A stretch of DNA of 64,000 bases from Janthinobacterium violaceinigrum. Its GTDB lineage: Bacteria; Pseudomonadota; Gammaproteobacteria; Burkholderiales; Burkholderiaceae_D. The notes under the pieces are model-generated. The model did no database searches. It saw only the letters and a list, made by a program, of their open reading frames with translations, and had not been told where the DNA came from. A program made the translations under genes and the position numbers. Positions 40,635 to 50,205 of the stretch are shown piece after piece. Location of the stretch: positions 1-64,000 of the forward strand of contig NZ_WFLI01000018.1 in NCBI RefSeq assembly GCF_009208555.1. Direction: 5' to 3'. Within the stretch, counting starts at the first letter, position 1. Every line of letters starts with the position of its first letter.

Positions 40635-41125
40635 CGCTGGACTCCGCAAGGTTTGCCGACCGGCAACGACTCCAGGTCGGCAAACGCCCCCAGCGCCCAT
40701 GATTGATGCCAGCCCAGTTCATTGCGCACGGCCAAGGCTTCCGTCGCCTTGCCCTGGCGTTCATACAGGTCGATCAGCGCCTTGTAGCTGAGGGCGCTCG
40801 ATTGTTTGCTGCGTTTCGCCAGCGCGATGGCTTCGCGGAAATGAAATGCGGCCGCGTCGTAGCGGCAGGCCCCGCTGGCGGCGCGTCCCGCCTGGTGGTG
40901 CAGCTGCGCTTGCCAAGCGAGATCGCCATGGCCCAGTTCGACATTCGCGACGGCGTCCGCGTAGTTGCGCATGGCTTGCGCCCAGTGGCCCTGGCTGGCC
41001 GCTTCCTGCGCGAACTGTTCCTGTTGCGCCGCCATGCGCAGTTCGACTTGCGTGGAGCAGGCATTGAGCGCCATCAGGACGAGCGGCAGGACGAGGCAGG
41101 AGCGGATGGGCAGCAGTGTGGACAT
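40631..41125 (-). CDS. Small TPR-like lipoprotein
   Basis: The 164-aa product has a signal and a lipobox LNAC (Cys23). The rest is helical with two to three TPR-like helix pairs (FAQEAASQGHWAQAMRNYADAVANVEL; RYDAAAFHFREAIALAKRSKQSSALSYKALIDLYERQGKATEALAVRNELG). The ATG at 41125 starts a proper signal; the frame is open upstream to 41248 but without a plausible start. It is translationally coupled to the MipA/OmpV gene, which suggests a joint envelope function. No known family name can be assigned. Confidence 0.6.
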   Translation of the reverse strand: MSTLLPIRSCLVLPLVLMALNACSTQVELRMAAQQEQFAQEAASQGHWAQAMRNYADAVANVELGHGDLAWQAQLHHQAGRAASGACRYDAAAFHFREAIALAKRSKQSSALSYKALIDLYERQGKATEALAVRNELGWHQSWALGAFADLESLPVGKPCGVQR

Positions 41126-41257
41126 GGCGCCACTGTAGCCGATGGGCAGGCGCGCACGTTTGCGCAATACGCATGAATTGGGATTTTCCCCGGCATGGAT
41201 GGCATATAATTTGCACACGACTTTGTTATTTTTGACAGTACACCTCACGGGAGCACC

Positions 41258-42352
41258 ATGTTTTCACGCAAATTCCATTCTTGTGCACAGCTGATGCTGG
41301 CTACCTTGCTGATGGGCTTTATCGCCGCGTCCCCGGCGCGCGCGCAGCAGGCGGCCGTCAAATTGCCGAATGTGGTGATCCTGGCCACGGGCGGCACCAT
41401 TGCCGGCAGCGGTGCCGACAGCACCACCACCGTGGGCTATACCTCGGCGACCGTGGGCGTCGAGCGGCTGATCGCGGCCGTGCCGGAATTGAAGAAAGTG
41501 GCAAATGTGAAAGGCGAGCAAGTGTTCCAGATCGCCAGCGAAAGCATGGGCAATGAACACTGGCTGACCCTGGCCAAGCGCATCAACGTGCTGCTGGCCT
41601 CGAACGACGTCGATGGCGTGGTCGTCACGCACGGCACCGACACCATCGAGGAAACGGCGTATTTCCTGAACCTGACCGTGAAAAGCCATAAACCCGTGGT
41701 GGTCGTGGGCGCCATGCGTCCGTCGACGGCCATCTCGGCTGACGGCCCCATCAACCTGTACAACGCCGTGATGCTGGCCGGCAGCAAGGAAGCCGTGGGC
41801 AAGGGCGTGCTGGTGGCCTTGAACGACCAGATCAACGCGGCGCGTGAAGTCACCAAGACGAATACGTCGACGACGGACACCTTCAAGTCGCCGGAACTGG
41901 GCATGCTCGGCTACATCCAGGGCAGCAAGGCCTTTTTCTACCGCCAGTCGACGCGCAAGCACACGCTGGAAACGGAATTTGACATCAGCAAGCTCGATGC
42001 CCTGCCGCAAGTGGACATCGTGTATGGCTACGCCAACATGAACCGCGTCGGCATGGACGCGTTCATTGCCGCCGGTGCCAAGGGCATCATCCACGCAGGC
42101 GTGGGCGATGGCAGCGTGGCCGCGCAAATGAAGCCGGCCCTGGTGGAAGCGCGCCAGAAGGGCGTGCTGATCGTGCGCTCGAGCCGGGTCGGCCAGGGCA
42201 TCGTGGCGCGCAATGGCGAAGCCAACGACGATGAACTCGACAGTGTCGTGTCCGACACCCTGAACCCGCAAAAAGCCCGCATCCTGCTGATGCTGGCCCT
42301 GACCAAAACGAATAGCACGCAAGAAATCCAGCGTATTTTCTACACGTATTGA
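41258..42352 (+). CDS. ansB: Periplasmic (type II) L-asparaginase
   Basis: Hydrolyses asparagine to aspartate and ammonia. The 364-aa product has a signal peptide ending about Ala29-Gln30. Catalytic motifs are LATGGTIAGSG (nucleophile-region Thr47) and THGTDTIEET (Thr127, Asp128), with the Lys-independent AMRPSTAISADGPINLYNAV segment typical of type II enzymes. The signal peptide argues for the high-affinity periplasmic type. It is monocistronic, with an ATG behind a CACGGGAG ribosome site. Confidence 0.92.
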   Translation: MFSRKFHSCAQLMLATLLMGFIAASPARAQQAAVKLPNVVILATGGTIAGSGADSTTTVGYTSATVGVERLIAAVPELKKVANVKGEQVFQIASESMGNEHWLTLAKRINVLLASNDVDGVVVTHGTDTIEETAYFLNLTVKSHKPVVVVGAMRPSTAISADGPINLYNAVMLAGSKEAVGKGVLVALNDQINAAREVTKTNTSTTDTFKSPELGMLGYIQGSKAFFYRQSTRKHTLETEFDISKLDALPQVDIVYGYANMNRVGMDAFIAAGAKGIIHAGVGDGSVAAQMKPALVEARQKGVLIVRSSRVGQGIVARNGEANDDELDSVVSDTLNPQKARILLMLALTKTNSTQEIQRIFYTY

Positions 42353-42480
42353 CCGCTGCCGCGCCAGGCCAGCCTCATAGGTTGAGCCTGGCTGATTTAC
42401 GCTTGCCTGCTTTGCTGCCATACTTCGTTTCTGAATAACTTCCTGGCAGAAGCGGCAACACTGTTCCTTCTCCCTTGTCC

Positions 42481-43332
42481 ATGGCTATCCTGTCCGACAT
42501 CATCCTGTATCCCATCAAATCGTGCGCGGGCATCCATTTGCGCGAGGCGGTCCTCACGCACTCCGGGCTGATGAGCGAGCATGTGTTCGACCGCGAATGG
42601 ATGGTGGTGGACGAGCAGGGCCGCTTCCTGACCCAGCGCGAACATCCGCGCATGGCGCTGATCGTGCCGTCCATCAAGGCCACGACCCTGGAGTTGCGCG
42701 CGCCGGGCATGCTGCGGCTGGAAATCGAACTGGGCTTGCCGGATCCGCAACACGCGCCCATGCTGGAGGTGCAGGTGTGGGACGATACGGTGCGTGCCTA
42801 CGATTGCGACGACGTCACGGCCACGTGGTTTTCCAGGGCCGTCGGCGTGCCGTGCCGCCTCGTGCGCTTTCACCCGGACGTGGTGCGCGCCACCAGCACC
42901 AAGTGGACGGGCGGCGTGGCCGCCTCGACCATGTTTGCCGATGGCTATCCGGTGCTGATCGCCGGCAGTGCCTCGCTCGCAGACGTCAATGAGAAGCTGT
43001 GCGCCGCCGGCCGCGAGGCCTTGCCGATGAACCGTTTCCGCCCGAACCTGGTCATCGGCGATATTGCCCCGTTCGAGGAAGACTACGCCGACTTCCTGCA
43101 ATTTGGCGCCACCACCTTGAAACCCGTCAAGCCGTGCTCGCGCTGCCCGATCCCGTCGGTGGACCAGGCCACGGGCGTGCCGGGGCCCGATCCGCTCGAC
43201 GTCATGCATGGCTACCGCGCCAAGCCCGAGCTTGACGGCGCCATCTGCTTCGGCATGAACGCCATCGTGACCGCAGGCGGCGACGAGCGTATCGTGGTGG
43301 GACAAGACATCGGTTTCGAACTGGCATTTTAA
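42481..43332 (+). CDS. MOSC-domain protein (YcbX-like)
   Basis: The 283-aa product has an N-terminal MOSC beta-barrel domain (IILYPIKSCAGIHLREAVLT ... DREWMVVDEQGRFLTQREHPRMALI) and the C-terminal MOSC core. FRPNLVIGDIAPFEEDYADFLQFG and KPCSRCPIPSVDQATG give the conserved cysteine believed to bind molybdenum cofactor in the YcbX/mARC group. Such proteins reduce N-hydroxylated compounds with Moco. The ATG at 42481 is preferred over a TTG two codons earlier. E. coli YcbX carries an additional ferredoxin domain, which is missing here. Confidence 0.82.
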   Translation: MAILSDIILYPIKSCAGIHLREAVLTHSGLMSEHVFDREWMVVDEQGRFLTQREHPRMALIVPSIKATTLELRAPGMLRLEIELGLPDPQHAPMLEVQVWDDTVRAYDCDDVTATWFSRAVGVPCRLVRFHPDVVRATSTKWTGGVAASTMFADGYPVLIAGSASLADVNEKLCAAGREALPMNRFRPNLVIGDIAPFEEDYADFLQFGATTLKPVKPCSRCPIPSVDQATGVPGPDPLDVMHGYRAKPELDGAICFGMNAIVTAGGDERIVVGQDIGFELAF

Positions 43333-43366
43333 GCATGGCGCCCGTACAGAAGGGTTTAAGGTTTCT

Positions 43367-44530
43367 ATGAATCAAGCAATACCGCCGGACCCGCGCATTG
43401 CCAGCCTCGAAGCCGAAAACCAGGCCTTGCGCGCGCGCATGGCTTTCCTGCTGGAACAGGCCGAGCGCAACCACGACATCATGTGCCGCCACCAGGCGTT
43501 TGACCTGGAAATCGTCAGCGCGTCCACGTTTCCCGAATTGATCGGCACCATCTTTCGCACCTTGCCCGTGATTTCCGACCTCGACGGCGTCACCTTGAGC
43601 CTGCTCGACGAAGACGACGATATCGTGCTGGTGATGGAAAAGCTGGGCGTCGATTTCAGCGCGTTTCCGCAGTTGCTGTTCGTGCATGAAGTGGCGGAAC
43701 TGGGCTTTGCGCCGCCGCTGCCCGTGGCCGAAGGCGAAGCGGCCTTGCCGCCGCTGCCGCTGCTGGGCCAGTTCGACGCGCCTGTGCATGGCCCCCGTTT
43801 TCCGCAGATCGACGCGCCCCTGCGCAGCGTGGCGCTGGTGCCCCTGTTGCGCAACAAGCGCCTGATCGGCAGCCTGAACCTGGCCAGCAGCGACGTGACG
43901 CGCTTTACGCCTGCGCTGGGCACGGATTTCATCAAGCACATGGCGTCCATCATCGCCATTTGCCTGGAAAACGTGATCAGCAATGAAATGCTGAAATACA
44001 TCGGCTTGACCGATTCCCTCACGGGCGTCTACAACCGCCGCTATATCGACCGCCGGCTGCTGGAAGAAATCGCCCGCGCGCGGCGCCAGGATTATTGCAT
44101 TTCATGCATGTATATCGATATCGACCATTTCAAGTCGGTCAATGACACCTACGGTCACCAGGGCGGCGACGAAGTGCTGCGCGAGGTGGCCACGCGCATC
44201 CGCACGGAATTGCGCCGCTCCGATGCGCTGGGCCGCTTCGGCGGCGAGGAATTCGTCGTGCTGCTGATCGACGCCGACCTCGACAGCGCCACCTTTGTTG
44301 CCGAGCGCATCCGCGCCAGCATCGCCGGCACCATGTTCGACTTGCCGGGCAGCGCGCAAGCGTGGGTCAGTGTGTCGATCGGCGTGGCCAGCCTTGAAGC
44401 GGATGCGGCGCTGCTGCCGATCGAAACGGTGGCGCAGCAACTGGTGGCGCACGCCGACCAGGCCCTGTACCAGGCCAAGGCCGATGGCCGCAACAAGGTC
44501 GTCAGCTGGCAGGCACAGGTCGGCGGATGA
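43367..44530 (+). CDS. GAF/DUF484-like diguanylate cyclase
   Basis: The 387-aa cytoplasmic product begins with a short coiled coil (IASLEAENQALRARMAFLLEQAERN). A DUF484/GAF-like sensor domain follows (about 50-215). The GGDEF domain (about 220-380) has an intact active site GGEEF, the metal-binding DIDHFKSVNDTYGH, and an inhibitory-site motif RxxD (RRSD) five residues upstream. It should therefore synthesise cyclic di-GMP with product inhibition. No transmembrane helix is seen. The signal detected by the sensor domain is unknown. Confidence 0.87.
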   Translation: MNQAIPPDPRIASLEAENQALRARMAFLLEQAERNHDIMCRHQAFDLEIVSASTFPELIGTIFRTLPVISDLDGVTLSLLDEDDDIVLVMEKLGVDFSAFPQLLFVHEVAELGFAPPLPVAEGEAALPPLPLLGQFDAPVHGPRFPQIDAPLRSVALVPLLRNKRLIGSLNLASSDVTRFTPALGTDFIKHMASIIAICLENVISNEMLKYIGLTDSLTGVYNRRYIDRRLLEEIARARRQDYCISCMYIDIDHFKSVNDTYGHQGGDEVLREVATRIRTELRRSDALGRFGGEEFVVLLIDADLDSATFVAERIRASIAGTMFDLPGSAQAWVSVSIGVASLEADAALLPIETVAQQLVAHADQALYQAKADGRNKVVSWQAQVGG

Positions 44531-44541
44531 AGACCTGCTGA

Positions 44542-46521
44542 TTATTTCAGTAACAAGGTTTCCGCCTTGGCCACGGCGTCGGCCGTGCCGCGCAGCACCA
44601 CCACGTCGCCGCTGGCCAGCTGCGTCTCGGGGGTGACATCGAGGCGGCCGCGGCCGCGGCGGATGGCCGTCACCGCCGCGCCGCAGCCCGCCACGTCGAT
44701 CGTGCTTAACGGCAATCCCACGCATTGCGCGCCCTCGTTGACGGTGACCGTATGCAGGCGTTCCAGCTCGGCATCGTCGCCCGCGTCGCTGGAACCGTGG
44801 AAATAGCCGCGCAGCGAGGCGTAGCGCTCCTCGCGCGCCGCCTGCACGCGGTGCACGACGCGGCGCAGGGGCACGCCCATCATAATCAGCGCGTGCGAAG
44901 CGAGCATCAGGCTGCCTTCCATCAATTCCGGTACCACTTCGGCCGCGCCCGCCTTTTTCAGCTGGTCGAGGTCGGTATCGTCGTGGCTGCGCACGATGAC
45001 GGGCAGGGTGGGCGCCATTTCATTGAGCAAATGCAACAGGCGCAGCGCCGACGGCGTGTTCGCATACGTAATCACGACGGCGCTGGCCCGGTAGATGCCG
45101 GCCGCCACCAGGCTTTCGCGCCGGCCCGCATCGCCATACGAGACGTGGGCGCCGGCCAGCTGCGCTTCCTGCACCCGTTCCGGGTCCAGGTCCAGCGCGT
45201 GGTATTCGATCTTTTCTTCCGCCAGCAGGGTGGCCAGGCTTTGTCCGCTGCGCCCGAAGCCGGCGATCAGCACGTGTTTTTGCGAGGCCATGGTGCGCGT
45301 GGCGATCTTCGTCAGGGCCAACGATTGCATCATCCAGTCGTTGGCGGCCAGTTTCATGACGATGGCGTCGGACTTGGCGATAAGGAAGGGTGCCACCAGC
45401 ATCGACAGCACCATCGAGGCCAGCACCACCTGCACGACGAACGGGTCCATCAGCTTGATGCCGCCCGCCAGGTTCAGCAGCACGAAGCCGAACTCGCCCG
45501 CCTGCGCCAGCCCCAGCCCCGTGCGCAAGGCCACGCCATTGCTGGAGCCGAACAGCCGGGCCAGGCCTGCGATCAGGGCGAATTTCAGCAGCACGGGGCC
45601 GCACAGCAGCAGCAAGACCAGCCACCAGTTGTCGAGCACCACGCGGATATTGAGCAGCATGCCGACGGTGATGAAGAACAGGCCCAGCAGCACGTCGCGG
45701 AAGGGCTTGATATCTTCTTCCACCTGATGCTTGAATTCCGTCTCGGAAATGAGCATGCCGGCAACAAACGCCCCCAGGGCCAGCGACAGCCCGGCCCGTT
45801 CCGTGATCCACGCCGCGCCTAGGGTGATCAGGAGCAGGTTGAGCATGAACAATTCCTGCGAGCGGCGCTTGGCGACGATGGTCAGCCAGCCCCGCACCAG
45901 CTTCTGGCCGATGAACAAGAGCAAAATGAGGACGACCAGCGCCTTGCCGCCGGCCCAGGCCAGGGTTTCTGCCAGGTTGTCCGAATCGCGCGTGAGGGCG
46001 GGAATCAGGATCAGCAGGGGGACTACGGCCAGGTCCTGGAACAGCAGGATGCCGATGATCTTGCGGCCGTGTTCGCTTTCCAGCTCCAGCCGTTCCGTGA
46101 GCATCTTCGAGACGATGGCCGTCGACGACATGGCCAGCGCGCCACCGAGGGCAAACGCCGCCTGCCAGCTCAGGTGGATGTAGGCGGACAGGTAGCGGGC
46201 GACGAACCAGCCGAAGACGACGGTGGCGACGATGGTGGTGACCACCTGCGCCATGCCGAGGCCGAAGACGATGCGCCGCATGGCGAGAAACTTGGGAAGA
46301 GAAAATTCGAGCCCGATGGAAAACATCAGGAAGACGACGCCGAACTCGGCCAGGGTGTGGCTGGCCTCGTTTTCCGCCGCCAGGCCCAGCGCGTGGGGGC
46401 CGATGACGATGCCGACGGCCAAGTAGCCGAGCATGGGCGGCAAATGCAACATTCTGAAAGCGACCACGCCCAGCACGGCGCTGCCGAGTAACATCAGGGT
46501 CAGTTCAAGCGAGGAAAACAT
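44542..46521 (-). CDS. CPA2 cation/proton antiporter with TrkA domains (KefB/KefC-like)
   Basis: The 659-aa product has about 12 transmembrane helices in the first 390 residues, with the CPA2 pattern (GYLAVGIVIGPHALGL; FGVVFLMFSIGLEFSLPKF; ALGGALAMSSTAIVSKML; LLFQDLAVVPLLILIPAL). A cytosolic RCK/TrkA-N domain follows (HVLIAGFGRSGQSLATLLAEE, NAD-binding GxGxxG), then a TrkA-C domain. It probably extrudes potassium in exchange for protons. The ATG at 46521 gives the correct N-terminus; the frame runs on upstream over kdsD but that part is antisense noise. It is divergent from the kdsD operon. Confidence 0.88.
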   Translation of the reverse strand: MFSSLELTLMLLGSAVLGVVAFRMLHLPPMLGYLAVGIVIGPHALGLAAENEASHTLAEFGVVFLMFSIGLEFSLPKFLAMRRIVFGLGMAQVVTTIVATVVFGWFVARYLSAYIHLSWQAAFALGGALAMSSTAIVSKMLTERLELESEHGRKIIGILLFQDLAVVPLLILIPALTRDSDNLAETLAWAGGKALVVLILLLFIGQKLVRGWLTIVAKRRSQELFMLNLLLITLGAAWITERAGLSLALGAFVAGMLISETEFKHQVEEDIKPFRDVLLGLFFITVGMLLNIRVVLDNWWLVLLLLCGPVLLKFALIAGLARLFGSSNGVALRTGLGLAQAGEFGFVLLNLAGGIKLMDPFVVQVVLASMVLSMLVAPFLIAKSDAIVMKLAANDWMMQSLALTKIATRTMASQKHVLIAGFGRSGQSLATLLAEEKIEYHALDLDPERVQEAQLAGAHVSYGDAGRRESLVAAGIYRASAVVITYANTPSALRLLHLLNEMAPTLPVIVRSHDDTDLDQLKKAGAAEVVPELMEGSLMLASHALIMMGVPLRRVVHRVQAAREERYASLRGYFHGSSDAGDDAELERLHTVTVNEGAQCVGLPLSTIDVAGCGAAVTAIRRGRGRLDVTPETQLASGDVVVLRGTADAVAKAETLLLK

Positions 46522-46605
46522 GGGTTGCCCGGTGCGGTCAATGGAAATCGTTGTTTGTTGTGACTGGCAAGTTTTTTGCTTTCCTAATTCGTTTATACTT
46601 TGGGC

Positions 46606-47640
46606 ATGAGTGTAACCCATGAAAAAACAATGCTGAAAGCTTTTGATCGAATTGACATGCAAGCGACGACCGAGCGCGCTGTCGCGCTGGCCCGTACCAC
46701 CTTGCAGATCGAGTCCGACGCCATCAATGCCCTGCACGCGCGCCTTGCCACGGACGACAGCGTGGGCCGCGCCGTGGCGATGTTGCTGCAATGCAAGGGG
46801 CGTGTCGTCGTCTCCGGCATTGGCAAGTCCGGCCATATCGCGCGCAAGATTGCCGCCACCCTCGCGTCCACCGGCACGCCGGCCCTGTTCGTGCATCCGG
46901 CCGAAGCGGCCCATGGCGACCTGGGCATGGTCACTTCGGACGATGCTTTTATTGCCATATCGTATTCCGGCGAATCGTCGGAACTGATGGCCATCATGCC
47001 CGTCGTCAAGCGCATGGGCGGCGTGCTGATTTCCATGACGGGCAAGCCGAATTCGAGCCTGGCCCAGCTGGCCGATGTGCACCTGGATATTTCTGTTGAA
47101 AAAGAAGCCTGTCCGCTGAACCTGGCGCCGACGGCCAGCACCACCGTCACCCTGGCCTTGGGCGACGCGATCGCCGTGGCCTTGCTCGACTTGCGCGGCT
47201 TCAAGGAAGAAGATTTCGCCCGTTCGCATCCGGGCGGGGCCCTGGGCCGCCGTCTGCTCACGCACGTGCACGACGTCATGCGCAGCGGCGAACGGGTGCC
47301 GAAGGTGTCCGTGGACGCGTCCTTGCTGCAGGCGCTGGAAGAAATGACGAAGAAGGGCATGGGCATGACGGCCGTCGTCGATGGGGACAACCACCCCGTG
47401 GGCGTGTTTACCGACGGCGACCTGCGCCGCATGTTCGAGCGCGTGCAGGATTTCACGCAGGTGGCGATCCGCGACGTCATGCATGCGCAGCCGCGCAGCA
47501 TCGCGCCCGAACGCCTGGCCGTGGACGCCGTGGCCGTGATGGAGCAGTTCCGCATCAACCAGATGCTCGTCGTCGATGCCGACGGCAAGCTGGTGGGCGC
47601 CCTGCATATCCATGACCTGACGCAAGCGAAGGTGATCTGA
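46606..47640 (+). CDS. kdsD: Arabinose-5-phosphate isomerase KdsD
   Basis: First step of KDO synthesis, ribulose 5-phosphate to arabinose 5-phosphate. The roughly 344-aa product has a SIS domain (VVVSGIGKSGHIARKIAATLASTGTPALFVHPAEAAHGDLGM; SYSGESSEL) and two CBS domains (DVMRSGERVPKVSVDASLLQALEEM; DVMHAQPRSIAPERLAVDAVAVMEQF). Starts at 46606 and 46630 are both possible. A TATACT -10 element at 46594-46599 would place transcription start almost on the first ATG, which implies either a leaderless message or use of 46630. The stop overlaps the kdsC start. Confidence 0.9.
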   Translation: MSVTHEKTMLKAFDRIDMQATTERAVALARTTLQIESDAINALHARLATDDSVGRAVAMLLQCKGRVVVSGIGKSGHIARKIAATLASTGTPALFVHPAEAAHGDLGMVTSDDAFIAISYSGESSELMAIMPVVKRMGGVLISMTGKPNSSLAQLADVHLDISVEKEACPLNLAPTASTTVTLALGDAIAVALLDLRGFKEEDFARSHPGGALGRRLLTHVHDVMRSGERVPKVSVDASLLQALEEMTKKGMGMTAVVDGDNHPVGVFTDGDLRRMFERVQDFTQVAIRDVMHAQPRSIAPERLAVDAVAVMEQFRINQMLVVDADGKLVGALHIHDLTQAKVI

Positions 47641-48173
47641 TGGATAGCGTAGCGGACAACCTGGCGCGGGCGGCCAAGGTCAAATTGATGATCTTTGACG
47701 TCGATGGCGTGCTCACCGACGGCAGCCTGCATTTCGGCCCGGACGGCGAGATGATGAAAACGTTTAATGTGTATGATGGCCTGGGCATCAAGCTGCTGCA
47801 GGAATCGGGCGTGCAGACGGCCATCATCAGCGCGCGCCGCTCGCCCATCACGGCACGCCGCGCGCAAGACCTGGGCATTACCCATGTGCACCAGGGCGGT
47901 CACGACAAGCTGACGCCGTTTCGCGAGTTGCTGGCGTTGACGGGCTTGACGGAAGAGCAATGCGGCTATATCGGCGACGACGTCATCGATGCGCCCATCC
48001 TGCGCCGCGTGGGGTTTGCCGTCAGCGTGCCGGGCGGGCGTCCGGAAGTGCAGGGCCTGGCGCACCATGTGACGCAGGCCGGCGGCGGTCGCGGCGCGGT
48101 GCGCGAGATCTGCGAATTCCTGCTGCGCGCCCAGGACAACTATGCGCGCGTCATGGCGCCGTTCCTGGAGTGA
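47640..48173 (+). CDS. kdsC: KDO 8-phosphate phosphatase KdsC
   Basis: HAD-family phosphatase that removes phosphate from KDO 8-phosphate. The 177-aa product has the nucleophile motif MIFDVDGVLTDG, the motif II Ser/Thr region AIISARRSP, and YIGDDVIDAPILRRVG as motif III. It is of the short tetrameric type without a cap domain. It overlaps kdsD by one base (TGATG). Confidence 0.93.
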   Translation: MDSVADNLARAAKVKLMIFDVDGVLTDGSLHFGPDGEMMKTFNVYDGLGIKLLQESGVQTAIISARRSPITARRAQDLGITHVHQGGHDKLTPFRELLALTGLTEEQCGYIGDDVIDAPILRRVGFAVSVPGGRPEVQGLAHHVTQAGGGRGAVREICEFLLRAQDNYARVMAPFLE

Positions 48174-48215
48174 GGCGCGCCTTGCCGCCCGTGACATTTG
48201 AAAGAGTGAAGCCCT

Positions 48216-48827
48216 ATGCGTAAGCCAGGAGGCGCCCATCGCTGGCGCGTGATTTTTACCGTGCTGGGCGCAGTCGTCGTTGCGCTGGGCAGCTTCTGGC
48301 TGCTCGAAGTGATGAACAAGAATGGCCAGGACATCACGGCCAGCAAGCATCTGGATGAGCCCGACTATTTCATCACCAATTTCAGCCTGGTGCGCATGGA
48401 CTTGACGGGCAAGCCCAGCTATATCGTGTCGGGCACCAAGCTCACGCACTATCCGCTGGACGATTCGTCCGATATCGACCAGCCCTTCGTGCGCAAGCTC
48501 ACGCCAGGCATGCCGCCGATGAACATGAATGCGGAACTGGCGCATATCGACCAGGACAATACCCGGCTGCAACTGCACCGCAAGGTCGTGATCGACCGCG
48601 TGGCCAGTCCGAAGGCGCAGAACCTGACGGTCAGGACGGAAGCGCTGACGGTGTTTCCGGATGAGGAAAGAATGGAAACGGACGTGCCTGTCGATATCCT
48701 GACGGGCGCTTCGCGCATCAATGGCGTGGGCATGCAAGCCAATAACGCCACCGGCGTGGTGCAGGTGCACAATGCCTTGCGCATGGTCCTCCCGCCGAAA
48801 CCGCGCCCGGCCGCGGCGGCAAAATGA
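48216..48827 (+). CDS. lptC: LPS export protein LptC
   Basis: Bitopic inner-membrane protein that passes LPS from LptB2FG to the periplasmic LptA bridge. The 203-aa product has an N-terminal membrane anchor (VIFTVLGAVVVALGSFWLLEVM, about 12-33). The jellyroll domain includes DEPDYFITNFSLVRMDLTGKPSYIVSGTKLTHYPLDDSSDI. Position between kdsC and lptA supports the call, as sequence conservation in the family is low. Confidence 0.88.
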   Translation: MRKPGGAHRWRVIFTVLGAVVVALGSFWLLEVMNKNGQDITASKHLDEPDYFITNFSLVRMDLTGKPSYIVSGTKLTHYPLDDSSDIDQPFVRKLTPGMPPMNMNAELAHIDQDNTRLQLHRKVVIDRVASPKAQNLTVRTEALTVFPDEERMETDVPVDILTGASRINGVGMQANNATGVVQVHNALRMVLPPKPRPAAAAK

Positions 48828-48852
48828 CAGAATGAAACAAGGAAACCATACT

Positions 48853-49446
48853 ATGAAAAACATCTTGCTGTTGACTCTATTCTCGACCGTCTGCTCGCTT
48901 GGCGTGATGGGCGCGGCGCATGCCGAGAAGGCCGATTCCGAGAAGGAAGCCGTCATCACGGCACGCAGCGGCCTGGTCGACGACGTCAAGCAGACGCGCA
49001 CCCTGACGGGCGACGTGGTGCTGGTCAAGGGCACCCTGACCATGAAGGCGGGCCGGGCCCTGATCACGGAAGACCCGCAAGGCTACCAATTCATCACTTT
49101 CTGGGCCGATCCCGGCAAGCTGGCCACCTTCCGCCAGAAGCGCGATGGCGCGGGCGACCTGTGGGTGGAAGGCGAAGCGGAACGCGTGGAATACAACAAC
49201 AAGACGGAAGTGGTGAAACTGTTTTCCAAGGCCAAGCTGACGCGCCTGGAAGGCACGAAGCCGACGGACGTGGCCAACGGCGCCTTCATTTCGTATGACA
49301 GCCGCAAGGAAGTGTTTACGATGGAAAATTCCGACAGCGGCACCAGCACCCCGGATGGCGGCAGCGTGCGCATGGTGATCCAGCCGAAGACCAAGGCACC
49401 GGCGGCGGAGAAAGCGCCGGCCACGCCTGCGCCAGGAAAGAAATAA
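48853..49446 (+). CDS. lptA: LPS transport periplasmic protein LptA
   Basis: Periplasmic bridge protein that carries LPS to the outer membrane. The 197-aa product has a signal ending AAHA and the OstA-like jellyroll (AVITARSGLVDDVKQTRTLTGDVVLVKGTLTMKAGRALITEDPQGYQFITFWADPGKLATFRQKRDG). A Lys/Ala/Pro-rich C-terminal tail follows. The ATG at 48853 starts a clean signal peptide and is preferred over ATG 48832. Its stop overlaps the lptB start (TAATG). Confidence 0.9.
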   Translation: MKNILLLTLFSTVCSLGVMGAAHAEKADSEKEAVITARSGLVDDVKQTRTLTGDVVLVKGTLTMKAGRALITEDPQGYQFITFWADPGKLATFRQKRDGAGDLWVEGEAERVEYNNKTEVVKLFSKAKLTRLEGTKPTDVANGAFISYDSRKEVFTMENSDSGTSTPDGGSVRMVIQPKTKAPAAEKAPATPAPGKK

Positions 49447-50201
49447 TGGACAATACACGTTGCGGCAGTACCCTGATCGTTCGCGGGCTGCAAAAAACCT
49501 ACGGCAAGCGCCAGGTCGTGCATGACGTCTCGCTGCAAGTCGAATGCGGCGAAGTGGTGGGGCTGCTGGGCCCGAACGGCGCCGGCAAGACCACCTCGTT
49601 CTACATGATCGTCGGCCTGGTGCCGTCCGATGGCGGCAGCATCGATATCAGCGGCGTGGATATTTCCAGCCTGCCGATCCACCGCCGCGCCCAGATGGGC
49701 CTGTCGTATCTGCCGCAGGAAGCCTCCGTCTTCCGCAAGCTGACGGTAGAAGACAATATCCGCGCCGTGCTGGAAATCCAGACCGTCGAAGGCCGTCCGC
49801 TGACGAAGGCCGAGATCGAGGTGCGCCTGGATAAACTGCTGGCCGATTTGCAGATTGAAAAGTTGCGCGAAAACCAGGCGCTGTCGCTGTCGGGCGGCGA
49901 GCGCCGCCGCGTGGAAATCGCCCGCGCGCTGGCCACCGATCCCCGTTTCGTGCTGCTGGACGAACCGTTCGCCGGCGTCGATCCGATCGCCGTGATCGAA
50001 ATCCAGCGCATCGTGCGCTTCTTGAAGGAGCGCAATATCGGCGTGCTGATCACCGATCATAATGTGCGCGAGACGCTGGGTATTTGCGACCGTGCCTACA
50101 TCATCAACCAGGGCTCGGTGCTGGCGTCGGGACGCCCCGACGACATCATCGCGAACGAGTCGGTACGCCGGGTCTATCTGGGCGAACACTTCCGTATGTG
50201 A
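49446..50201 (+). CDS. lptB: LPS export ATPase LptB
   Basis: ATPase of the LptB2FG transporter that drives LPS extraction from the inner membrane. The 251-aa product has Walker A GPNGAGKTT, the LptB-specific YLPQEASVFRKLTVEDNI, signature LSGGERRRVEIARA, Walker B FVLLDEPFAGVDPIAV and H-loop ITDHNVRETL. It overlaps lptA by one base and is 4 bases from rpoN, the standard arrangement. Confidence 0.96.
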   Translation: MDNTRCGSTLIVRGLQKTYGKRQVVHDVSLQVECGEVVGLLGPNGAGKTTSFYMIVGLVPSDGGSIDISGVDISSLPIHRRAQMGLSYLPQEASVFRKLTVEDNIRAVLEIQTVEGRPLTKAEIEVRLDKLLADLQIEKLRENQALSLSGGERRRVEIARALATDPRFVLLDEPFAGVDPIAVIEIQRIVRFLKERNIGVLITDHNVRETLGICDRAYIINQGSVLASGRPDDIIANESVRRVYLGEHFRM

Positions 50202-50205
50202 GCCA

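Noticed and set aside
46522..47625. Extension of the Kef-type antiporter to a 1027-codon protein.
   Set aside because: The added part is antisense to kdsD. The ATG at 46521 starts the first transmembrane helix as in other CPA2 proteins.
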